Positions 41,415 to 47,688 of a stretch of 59,622 nucleotides of DNA are shown here, piece by piece (within the stretch, counting starts at the first letter, position 1; the number at the start of each line of letters is the position of its first letter). The stretch covers positions 1 through 59,622 of the forward strand of contig JAZQKU010000060.1 of assembly GCA_045542315.1 (NCBI GenBank). Reading direction: 5' to 3'. The notes below the pieces were generated by a model. It was not told the origin of the DNA, did not search any database, and was given only the letters and a program-made list of their open reading frames with translations. This DNA is from RGIG5299 sp045542315 (GTDB lineage: Bacteria > Bacillota > Clostridia > Oscillospirales > RGIG5299). The translations under genes and the position numbers were made by a program.

Positions 41415-41446
41415 AGCCGATACGGAATAAACTCCATATCGGCTTT
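41415..41446 (+). terminator. Terminator-like hairpin at the right of the inserted element
   Basis: AGCCGATA/TATCGGCT with a 15-nt loop, followed by TTTTTT. It may replace the function of the broken ECF terminator. Confidence 0.75.
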
Positions 41447-41554
41447 TTTCATTGTCCTTTAGCACCCGAGGCTATTTCACCGCGGATCTTTTATTTTATC
41501 TTGCAATATGAAAAAATTTATGATAAAATAAAAACAGAAAGTGAGGAATTAAAA

Positions 41555-42271
41555 ATGAAATGTAACAACTGCACAAACGAAGCAGAGAAAAAAGTGCTAA
41601 ATGCGCTTAAAAGTCCCTTGTTTTTTGCAATTACCATTTTGCTCACTGTCTTTGCGGCATTCAGGCTTTTGTCAGGTAAATTTTCTGTTATAGCTATATT
41701 GTTGGCGATTTTTGCGTGGATAGTATATTTAAGAGCAACAAAGGATATTTGCGATGTTAAAAATTTAAGAGTTTTAAGCGGTGTAATTTTTGCCGATTTC
41801 ATTAAAGGATTGGTTGGTTCTGTCATTCGTGCCATAACAGGCGTATTTATAATAATATCAAAGGACGCTCTTTTACAAAATTCCGAATTCCTGAATTATG
41901 TAAAAGAAGCTATGGAAACGAATGGAGGAAACTTTATTTTTGACAATTTGGAAATTGCAGTTGAGATAATTAGTGTATTGTATTTGATTTTCTGTATATT
42001 CGAGATTCTTATAAATCTGTTTGGCGTAAAATCTATTCATAGCTTTGTGAAATCTGTTTATAAGGGAGTAGAATCGGGAAAAATTGAAATTAAAAAAAGA
42101 AAAACCGCACAAGTTTGGCTTATGATATTCGGAATAATTTCTGCAATTGGTGCGTTAGCGACACTTATTACAACCGGATTCAGTGACTTTATTGGTTTTA
42201 TTGAACCGGGCGCATTTGCCGCAACTTGCATCTGCCTTTCCGTTTTTATCAAAAAGAATTTCAATAAATAA
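41555..42271 (+). CDS. Membrane protein paralogue A, with half a zinc ribbon
   Basis: A 238-residue protein. The ATG at 41555 follows GTGAGGAATTAAAA; the longer open frame upstream runs through the inserted element and is not used. It begins MKCNNCTNEAEKKV: only one CxxC pair, where paralogue B has two. Five to six membrane segments follow (near 30-48, 52-70, 85-110, 135-158, 180-235). The segment KIEIKKRKTAQVWLMIFGIISAIGALATL matches B closely. It is more AT-rich than its neighbour, suggesting relaxed constraint or faster divergence. Function unknown. Confidence 0.8.
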   Translation: MKCNNCTNEAEKKVLNALKSPLFFAITILLTVFAAFRLLSGKFSVIAILLAIFAWIVYLRATKDICDVKNLRVLSGVIFADFIKGLVGSVIRAITGVFIIISKDALLQNSEFLNYVKEAMETNGGNFIFDNLEIAVEIISVLYLIFCIFEILINLFGVKSIHSFVKSVYKGVESGKIEIKKRKTAQVWLMIFGIISAIGALATLITTGFSDFIGFIEPGAFAATCICLSVFIKKNFNK

Positions 42272-42370
42272 ATATCCCAATCCCCGTCTTTTCAATAAGA
42301 CGGGGATTTTTATGTCTTTACAAACGAAAAAATTTATGATAAAATAAAAACAGAAAGTGAGGAATTAAAA

Positions 42371-43234
42371 ATGAAATGTAACAACTGTGGCTATGAAGAA
42401 GCTTCAAGCTTCAATTTCTGTCCCAAATGCGGAGCTCTCGCTCCAAAGGAGGAAGCACCCGCTTCGGAAGCGGCACCTGCTCCCACGGCAACCTCGTCTC
42501 CCTTCGTAACTCCAAAGCCCGTAAACGCGGCTGCACAAAAGGCTTTAACGGCAGTTAAAAGCCCGCTGTTTCTTGCTCTTTGCATTCTCGTTTCCGCTTC
42601 AACCGCGCTGGGAATGATAACAGGCGGTTTTAACGTTCTCGGCATTCTGGCAACCATTTTCCTTTGGCTTAGCTATGCCGCTGCCGTTAAAAACGAGTGC
42701 AGTGTCAGCAATCTCCGCTGCTTAAGCGGCGTCACCTTTGCAAACTTTGTAATACAGCAGGTGGTATACGCAATTTTTATATTTGTCGGCGCAATCGGTG
42801 CTTTCGCGTTTGCGATCGCCGGCGCAAGCTCCGAAATGTATGATAAAATAATCGAGGCTGTGGAGTTTGATGCTGCTACAGCGGAAATTATTGCGGCTAT
42901 GCAGGCTGCCGGAATTGGATTTTCCTTCTTTTTCATTTTGTTTTTTGCAATTTTTGCAATCGTCGGCATTGTCGGAACCGTAATCAACATTTTTAGCTGG
43001 AAAAAGATCCATAACTTCACAAAATCCCTTTATAAGGGTGTTGAAAATGGCGAGCTCGAGCTTAAAAGCACAGGCGCCGCAACCGCATGGCTTATGGTAT
43101 TCGGCGTGCTTAACGCGATCTCTGCGGTATTCTCGATCGGAGGTCAGGATATAATCCTTACCTTCCTTGCAACAGGCTCAACCGCCGCAGCACTGATAAT
43201 CGCTTCAATACTTATCAAAAAGAACTTCAAATAA
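42371..43234 (+). CDS. Zinc-ribbon membrane protein paralogue B
   Basis: A 287-residue protein. An N-terminal zinc ribbon CNNCGYEEASSFNFCPKCG (residues 3-21) is complete. An A/P/T-rich linker (about 25-55) leads into five to six membrane segments. The membrane region is homologous to paralogue A (for example KSPLFLALCILVSA vs KSPLFFAITILLTV, and KIHNFTKSLYKGVENGELELK vs SIHSFVKSVYKGVESGKIEIK). About 55 bp upstream of both ATGs are nearly identical, so the pair arose by tandem duplication. A DUF of unknown function, probably a membrane sensor or scaffold. Confidence 0.82.
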   Translation: MKCNNCGYEEASSFNFCPKCGALAPKEEAPASEAAPAPTATSSPFVTPKPVNAAAQKALTAVKSPLFLALCILVSASTALGMITGGFNVLGILATIFLWLSYAAAVKNECSVSNLRCLSGVTFANFVIQQVVYAIFIFVGAIGAFAFAIAGASSEMYDKIIEAVEFDAATAEIIAAMQAAGIGFSFFFILFFAIFAIVGIVGTVINIFSWKKIHNFTKSLYKGVENGELELKSTGAATAWLMVFGVLNAISAVFSIGGQDIILTFLATGSTAAALIIASILIKKNFK

Positions 43235-43245
43235 TAACTGTCAAT

Positions 43246-43280
43246 AAAAATCCGCGGTGAATTTCACCGCGGATTTTTTT
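43246..43280. terminator. Terminator after paralogue B (intact form)
   Basis: AAAAATCCGCGGTGAA/TTCACCGCGGATTTTT, a 16-bp palindrome followed by a T-run. It also serves as the reference for the split terminator at 41137-41492. Confidence 0.88.
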
Positions 43281-43294
43281 ATTGTAATTTAAAG

Positions 43295-43936
43295 TTATTT
43301 CGTTCCGAAAATTCTGTCGCCCGCATCTCCCAAGCCGGGAAGAATGTAGCCGTGCTCGTTTAAGCATCTGTCGAGAGTGGAAACGTAGATCTTTACGTCG
43401 GGATGAGCCTCTGCTACTCTTTCAATGCCCTCGGGAGCGCCGATAATAGCCATAAAACGGATATTGGTGCAGCCGCGCTTTTTGAGCATCGAAATAGCGT
43501 CGCAGGCGCTTCCGCCTGTTGCGAGCATCGGGTCAACGAGCAAAACGAGCTTGTCCTCAATGCCCTCGGGGAGCTTGCAGTAGTATTCGCAGGGCTCGAG
43601 AGTCTCCTCGTTTCTGTAAAGACCGATATGACCGACCTTTGCCGAGGGGAAGAGAACGTGAATACCGTTTACCATACCGAGACCTGCTCGCAAAATGGGA
43701 ACGATGGCGATGGAATTGTCCTTTACAACGGTCTGGGTGCAGACCTCAAGGGGAGTTTTAACCTCTTTTTCAACCATCGGGACGCCTTCCTTAAGGCATT
43801 CGTAGGTCATAAGAGTAGTAATCTCCTCAATAAGCTCGCGAAATTCCTTCATGCTCGTTTTCTCGTCACGAAGAATTGCGATCTTATGGTTAATAAGAGG
43901 ATGATTAAAGATAGTAACGTTTGAAAACTCTTTCAT
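43295..43936 (-). CDS. upp: Uracil phosphoribosyltransferase
   Basis: A 213-residue PRTase making UMP from uracil and PRPP in pyrimidine salvage. Signatures: VTIFNHPLINHKIAILRDEKTS at the start, PILRAGLGMVNGI (about 80-92), the PRPP loop VLLVDPMLATGGSACDAI (about 131-148) and the uracil-binding C-terminus GYILPGLGDAGDRIFGTK. Length and termini are complete. It starts 4 nt after uraA ends, so the two are one operon with import followed by salvage. Confidence 0.96.
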   Translation of the reverse strand: MKEFSNVTIFNHPLINHKIAILRDEKTSMKEFRELIEEITTLMTYECLKEGVPMVEKEVKTPLEVCTQTVVKDNSIAIVPILRAGLGMVNGIHVLFPSAKVGHIGLYRNEETLEPCEYYCKLPEGIEDKLVLLVDPMLATGGSACDAISMLKKRGCTNIRFMAIIGAPEGIERVAEAHPDVKIYVSTLDRCLNEHGYILPGLGDAGDRIFGTK

Positions 43937-43940
43937 TTAA

Positions 43941-45341
43941 TTATTTCTCCTCGGAGCCGCTCTTCTTGAACCTGGTAAGAACGATGTTGGTGATGATACC
44001 GAGAATAAGAGCGCAAGCGATGGTGGTGATGGTGATATCTCCGAAGGAAAGAGTAAGACCGCCGATACCGGGGATAAGGATAGATGAAACGACGAAGAGG
44101 TTTGCATTATCGTTAAGATCAACCTGCTGGATCATCTTAAGACCGGAAACAGCGATGAAGCCGTAAAGTGCTACGCAAACGCCGCCCATTACGCAGTTGG
44201 GAATGGAGGCAAGGAAGGTAACGAAGGGACCGAAGAAGGAGATGACGATAGCCATGATAGCGGTGGTGGTGATGGTGATTACCGATGCGTTTCTGGTAAT
44301 TGCAACGCAGCCTACCGATTCACCGTAGGTGGTGTTGGGGCAACCGCCGAACAATGCGCCTGCGGCAGAACCGATACCGTCGCCGAGCAAGGTGCGATGC
44401 AAGCCGGGCTCTGCAAGAAGGTCGCTGTCAATGATGGAGGAGAGGTTTTTGTGGTCGGCAATATGCTCTGCAAAAACAACGAATGCAACGGGAATGTAGG
44501 CAACTGCAATGGTTGCGATGAAGGAGCCGTCGATTTCCTTAACTCCCTTTATAGCCTCAATGAAGGTGAAATCGGGCACTGCAAAGATAGTCATATCCTT
44601 GAATGCGGAGAAGTTGATGACCTGAAGAGCAACGTTATCGGTAGCAATACCGATTACGGTGAAGATGGAGGCAACAACGTAGCCTGCGAGAATGCCGAGA
44701 ATGAAGGGGATAAGCTTTGCCATCTTTTTGCCGTAAACGGAAAATGCGAAAACAGCAAAAAGGGTAACAAGACCGCAAATAAGAGCAACGTAGGGGCTGC
44801 AGCCGGAAACCATGGAGATCTTATCGACGATCGCGCCGTTTTCGATTACCTGCTCAACCTTTTCAACCAAAACCTTGCCTGCGGAAAGGTCGTTGACCGC
44901 ATTGACTGCGAGAGAAAGACCGATAAGAGCAACGGTAGGACCGATAACAACGGTGGGCATAAGCTTGTTTATCCAGTTAACGCCCGCAAACTTAACGATG
45001 AGAGCTATAACCACGTAAACAAGACCTGCAAATGCTGCACCGATGATAAGGCCGAGATATCCCGCAGAAGCGGAAGCGGCGCCGCCGAAAGCGGCAAACA
45101 TAGAGCCTATAAAGGCAAATGAGGAACCGAGGAAAACGGGGCTCTTGAATTTGGTAAAGAGCTGATAAACGAGGGTACCGATACCTGCGCCGAAGAGTGC
45201 GGCGGACTGGCTCATACCGTTACCGATGATGGCGGGAACCGCAATGGTTGCCGCAAGAATGGCAAGCACCTGCTGGAAAGCAAAGATGAGCAAGCTGCCG
45301 AATTTGGGTTTGTCCTTGATGTCATAGACAAGGTTTTTCAT
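43941..45341 (-). CDS. uraA: Uracil permease (NCS2 family)
   Basis: A 466-residue nucleobase transporter with 14 predicted membrane segments in the NCS2 fold. Landmarks: LLIFAFQQVLAILAATIAVPAIIG (about 18-41), FLGSSFAFIG (about 71-80), the NCS2 signature VVIGPTVALIGLSLA (about 131-145), a catalytic-site glutamate in FVVFAEHIADHKNL (about 288-301), and GDGIGSAAGALFGGCPNTTYGESVGCVAITRNAS (about 322-355). Probably a uracil-proton symporter. The ribosome site CGGAGG precedes the ATG. It has a TTGAAA-17-TAAAAT promoter and a 10-bp leader hairpin. Confidence 0.94.
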   Translation of the reverse strand: MKNLVYDIKDKPKFGSLLIFAFQQVLAILAATIAVPAIIGNGMSQSAALFGAGIGTLVYQLFTKFKSPVFLGSSFAFIGSMFAAFGGAASASAGYLGLIIGAAFAGLVYVVIALIVKFAGVNWINKLMPTVVIGPTVALIGLSLAVNAVNDLSAGKVLVEKVEQVIENGAIVDKISMVSGCSPYVALICGLVTLFAVFAFSVYGKKMAKLIPFILGILAGYVVASIFTVIGIATDNVALQVINFSAFKDMTIFAVPDFTFIEAIKGVKEIDGSFIATIAVAYIPVAFVVFAEHIADHKNLSSIIDSDLLAEPGLHRTLLGDGIGSAAGALFGGCPNTTYGESVGCVAITRNASVITITTTAIMAIVISFFGPFVTFLASIPNCVMGGVCVALYGFIAVSGLKMIQQVDLNDNANLFVVSSILIPGIGGLTLSFGDITITTIACALILGIITNIVLTRFKKSGSEEK

Positions 45342-45367
45342 GTTTGACCTCCGATATTATTTTTTTC

Positions 45368-45390
45368 GTCAAAAAACACAGTTTTTCGAC
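45368..45390 (-). promoter_or_regulatory. Leader hairpin of uraA-upp mRNA
   Basis: GTCGAAAAAC/GTTTTTTGAC (minus strand) is a 10-bp stem with a 3-nt loop and one G-T pair. It is followed by an A-run, not a T-run, so it is not a normal terminator. Possible regulatory leader; low confidence. Confidence 0.4.
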
Positions 45391-45401
45391 CCATTAGAAA
45401 T

Positions 45402-45430
45402 ATTTTATCATATATTAAACTCTGTTTCAA
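45402..45430 (-). promoter_or_regulatory. Promoter of uraA-upp
   Basis: Minus strand TTGAAA (45430-45425), a 17-nt spacer and TAAAAT (45407-45402). Confidence 0.6.
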
Positions 45431-45457
45431 GAAGAATTTTAATAATTTGTAAAAAAA

Positions 45458-45484
45458 TTACGGCGCCCGAAATCGGACGCCGTA
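45458..45484 (-). terminator. Terminator of the HD hydrolase-lipoprotein unit
   Basis: ACGGCG-CCCGA/TCGG-ACGCCGT, a long stem with one mismatch, with a T-run on the minus strand. Confidence 0.78.
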
Positions 45485-45492
45485 TAATACCT

Positions 45493-45720
45493 TTATATTC
45501 CCGATTTTTCTCTTGCTTCCTTCCAAAAGGAAACATAACCGCCCTTGTCGCTATCATGGAAAATGCCGGTACCAAGCGCCATAAACGGCATTCCCTCAAG
45601 ACTTGCTCCGAAATCGGTAAGCGAAAGCGCCTCGGCAAAAACGTCAACACCCTTCGGCGCGCAGGAAGACGCGCCAAAAAGTAGCGCCGCCGCAATAAAA
45701 ATACAAGCTAACCTTTTCAT
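45493..45720 (-). CDS. Small putative lipoprotein
   Basis: A 75-residue protein. N-terminal MKRLACIFIAAALLFGASSC has a basic start, hydrophobic core and lipobox ending in Cys20, so it is predicted to be lipidated and exported. The mature part (about 55 residues) is APKGVDVFAEALSLTDFG...GYVSFWKEAREKSGI, with no known domain. It starts 6 nt after the HD gene ends, so it is co-transcribed with it. Function unknown; it could be a short fragment of a larger lipoprotein, but a terminator directly follows. Confidence 0.75.
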   Translation of the reverse strand: MKRLACIFIAAALLFGASSCAPKGVDVFAEALSLTDFGASLEGMPFMALGTGIFHDSDKGGYVSFWKEAREKSGI

Positions 45721-45726
45721 TTTAAC

Positions 45727-46317
45727 TTATTCCTCCCTGAGGTTTCCCTTTAAAACGTTTTTCTCAATAATCCCCTTGGTAAGCTCCCAAAGCTCCTTCG
45801 AGCCCTTTTCGGTGCGACTTTGACGTGCCGTCACCTGTGCTTTTTTCACACCGTGAATCTTCCAATCGCCGCCGTTATTTGAATCGTTAAGCAAAAGCGG
45901 CTGTAAATTATCCATAGCCTTTGCGAATTTTGCCTCGGGTGTAACGCCTTCCTCAAACTCGTAAAAAAGAGAACGGAGCTCGTCGCGCTGGTCCTTCGGA
46001 AGAAGCCCGAAAATGCGCTTTGCCGCCTTTTCCTCTCTCTCGCTCTGACTTTTAAGCGCCATATCGTCGTAAGCATAGGTATCACCTGCGTCGATTTCCA
46101 CAACGTCGTGGATAAGCGCCATCATCATAGCTTTTCCAACGTCAAACCCCTCGTTTGCATATTCCTTTAAAAGCCATATCATAACTGCCATGTGCCATGC
46201 GTGCTCCGCGTCGTTTTCATACCGTGAAAAGCCGCTTATATGAGTCTGCCTGAAGACACTTTTTTCTTTATCTATCTCAAGTATAAATTCAAGCTGTTGC
46301 TTTAATCTTTCATTCAT
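45727..46317 (-). CDS. HD-domain hydrolase (YfbR-like)
   Basis: A 196-residue HD-superfamily phosphohydrolase. Metal ligands: H in ENDAEHAWHMAVM (about 33-45), then MMALIHDVVEIDAGD (about 65-79) with the HD pair, and a later Asp in AMDNLQPLLL (about 146-155). Closest to the YfbR/HDDC2 group of 5'-nucleotidases acting on deoxynucleoside monophosphates; substrate not certain. The frame is open to 46359; the ATG at 46317 is preferred because GGAGG lies 8 nt upstream. Promoter TTGACA-18-TATACT. A small lipoprotein gene follows. Confidence 0.86.
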   Translation of the reverse strand: MNERLKQQLEFILEIDKEKSVFRQTHISGFSRYENDAEHAWHMAVMIWLLKEYANEGFDVGKAMMMALIHDVVEIDAGDTYAYDDMALKSQSEREEKAAKRIFGLLPKDQRDELRSLFYEFEEGVTPEAKFAKAMDNLQPLLLNDSNNGGDWKIHGVKKAQVTARQSRTEKGSKELWELTKGIIEKNVLKGNLREE

Positions 46318-46349
46318 AGAAAAAGCCTCCGCCCGTTTTGTTTTTTGGT

Positions 46350-46379
46350 AGTATAACACAAAAGAGCGGAGGTTGTCAA
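46350..46379 (-). promoter_or_regulatory. Promoter of the HD hydrolase unit
   Basis: Minus strand TTGACA (46379-46374), an 18-nt spacer and TATACT (46355-46350). Confidence 0.72.
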
Positions 46380-46446
46380 TAACAGACCGATTTAACGGAC
46401 AAAAATCAATGTATAATAATGTTATAAAATATAAGGAGGGTAAAAA

Positions 46447-46623
46447 ATGAAACAGACCGACAACGAGATTGATGCTTTATTCGAGCGTTTAAGCCCTGAA
46501 GCAGCCCACGAGATCGACTGTCAGGGGGTGCCGACGTTGAAGAAAAGGGCAAAAGCGATTTCTCGCAAAAAGAAAATTGTGAAAAATACAGAATATACCC
46601 AAACTATCGCCGAAAAAAAGTAA
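46447..46623 (+). CDS. Small basic protein of unknown function (58 aa)
   Basis: A short reading frame of 58 codons. It begins MKQTDNEIDALFERLSPEAA, followed by HEIDCQGVPTLKKRAKAISR, and ends in a very basic tail (KKKIVKNTEYTQTIAEKK). It has the strongest ribosome site in the window (AAGGAGGG, 6 nt before ATG), a TATAAT box at 46412-46417 and a terminator at 46651. No homologue is known to me. The predicted N-terminal helix is amphipathic and acidic; the C-terminal half is cationic. It is divergent from the HD gene and convergent with the pilin genes. Confidence 0.65.
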   Translation: MKQTDNEIDALFERLSPEAAHEIDCQGVPTLKKRAKAISRKKKIVKNTEYTQTIAEKK

Positions 46624-46650
46624 AATAAAAAATATTCCGACAAAACAAAG

Positions 46651-46686
46651 TTGAAGCCTTGCAGTACGCAAGGCTTCAATCGTTTT
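46651..46686. terminator. Bidirectional terminator, small protein / pilin cluster
   Basis: TTGAAGCCTTGC/GCAAGGCTTCAA, a 12-bp stem with a 5-nt loop, followed by TCGTTTTT on the plus strand. Confidence 0.85.
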
Positions 46687-47237
46687 TATAAAATATCCTT
46701 CTTAAAACAGATAGCTTCAATTTCACCGTTTGGGGTGATCAAAAGCTCTCCCTCTTTAAGAGAAGCATCAACGGTGGCTATTGAAAAATTATTCATCGTA
46801 ATTCCGCCGGTATGCGAGGAACCGTTTGCAAGGGTAAGAGAGAAGCTCATAAAAACTCTTGCATTTTCGTTTTCACCTGCCGCCGAAAAGCTTAAGGCAA
46901 CAGAGGTAACGTTTTTGAAAATGTTGTCTTGCCCTCCGGTACGAAAAATAAATTCGTTATTTTCGTTATAGAAAAAAGAAGCTCCGACAGACTCGTTTTT
47001 CACTTCATCAACCGTTTTTTGCTCCACTCCGTCTGCGGAAGGCAGGTCGCGAAGCACAAGACTTTGGAAAAGATTGATGTCAATACTGCTGTCTGCGGCG
47101 GCATAACCGTTTGAATAAAGCTTTTCTCCGGAAACGAGAAGTGCGACCACGGCGCCGGAAAGCATTACCAAAATAGCGCAACAGGCAATCAGTTCGGTGA
47201 GGGTGAACCCTTTTTTACTCTTCTTCGGCATCATCAT
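46686..47237 (-). CDS. Type IV minor pilin, class III signal (PilW-like)
   Basis: A 183-residue prepilin. The cleavage site is KKSKKG-FTLTELIACCAILVMLSGAVVALLV (about 5-35): a basic leader, Gly-Phe cleavage point, Glu5 and a hydrophobic stalk. The globular part is beta-rich and ends GEIEAICFKKDIL. Similar in layout to PilW/PilJ-type minor pilins, but the subfamily is not certain. The frame runs to 47288; start at 47237 chosen because AGGGGG precedes it and the leader then has normal length. It overlaps the upstream pilin gene by about 20 bp. Confidence 0.85.
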   Translation of the reverse strand: MMMPKKSKKGFTLTELIACCAILVMLSGAVVALLVSGEKLYSNGYAAADSSIDINLFQSLVLRDLPSADGVEQKTVDEVKNESVGASFFYNENNEFIFRTGGQDNIFKNVTSVALSFSAAGENENARVFMSFSLTLANGSSHTGGITMNNFSIATVDASLKEGELLITPNGEIEAICFKKDIL

Positions 47238-47688
47238 AGTTAAACGCCCCCTGTGTGTTAGATGCATAGCCCTTGACTGTGACGTCACCGTAGGACAAGG
47301 TTATTTTCCAGCCGCGCAAGACTGTTTTGTTCTCCGTTGCGGAAATTACGTAAAAATCCTCCTCAAAGGAGATGCTGTCTTCTTCAAGCTCAAGGCGTGT
47401 TAAAAGCTTCTCAACTTCGATCTCAAACTCCTTAAAACCGTCGCCGTCATTGTCGGATGAAGTAACGTAACCTGCCTCGGTGCCGCCGGAAAGAAGGGTA
47501 ATGGCAGTATCGAGCTTTTGGTTTGCGGCACTTACCGCAAACGCTCTTTCGTAGTTATCGTCAATGGAATTGTTTGCCGAAATGAGAAGGGAAAGCACTC
47601 CGGTTGCAAAAAATGCCAAAATAACAGTACCGAAAACAACCTCTACAAGCGTTACGCCGCGCTTATTTTTCGAAGAAAAGATTTTCAT
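47215..47688 (-). CDS. Type IV minor pilin, class III signal (PilV-like)
   Basis: A 157-residue prepilin with KIFSSKNKRG-VTLVEVVFGTVILAFFATGVLSLLIS (about 2-37): a basic leader, Gly-Val cleavage site, Glu5 and stalk. The C-terminal domain has an acidic segment SSDNDGDGFKEFEIEVEKLL and ends in YDDAEEE. It resembles PilV/PilI minor pilins. It overlaps both neighbours by a few bases (4 bp with the giant pilin, 23 bp with PilW-like), showing tight translational coupling. Minor pilins prime pilus assembly at the inner membrane. Confidence 0.87.
   Translation of the reverse strand: MKIFSSKNKRGVTLVEVVFGTVILAFFATGVLSLLISANNSIDDNYERAFAVSAANQKLDTAITLLSGGTEAGYVTSSDNDGDGFKEFEIEVEKLLTRLELEEDSISFEEDFYVISATENKTVLRGWKITLSYGDVTVKGYASNTQGAFNYDDAEEE

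Larger units (their letters stand above)
41155..41473. mobile_element. Small non-coding hairpin-array element (MITE-like)
   Basis: About 319 bp with no gene, inserted in the loop of the ECF terminator; AT at 41153-41154 and 41474-41475 could be a 2-bp target duplication. It contains a chain of short perfect hairpins (list under the array entry) and ends with a terminator-like stem at 41415-41446. No clear terminal inverted repeats, so the element class is uncertain. Confidence 0.6.
41137..41492 (+). terminator. Terminator arms split by an insertion
   Basis: AAAAGATCCGCGGTGAA (41137-41153) is the exact reverse complement of 41476-41492 but lies about 320 bp away. An intact terminator of the same design (TCCGCGGTGAATTTCACCGCGGA) is at 43246-43280. 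The arms therefore look like one hairpin interrupted by DNA at about 41155-41473. Confidence 0.75.

Noticed and set aside
41294..41554. Upstream extension of paralogue A through the inserted element
   Set aside because: It passes through the hairpin array and a terminator; the conserved start MKCNNC at 41555 with the leader shared with paralogue B is the real one.
46356..46373. CCTCCGC/GCGGAGG repeat around the HD gene promoter as an RNA hairpin
   Set aside because: One arm lies in the promoter spacer and is not transcribed, so an mRNA hairpin cannot form; similarity to the ribosome site explains the match.
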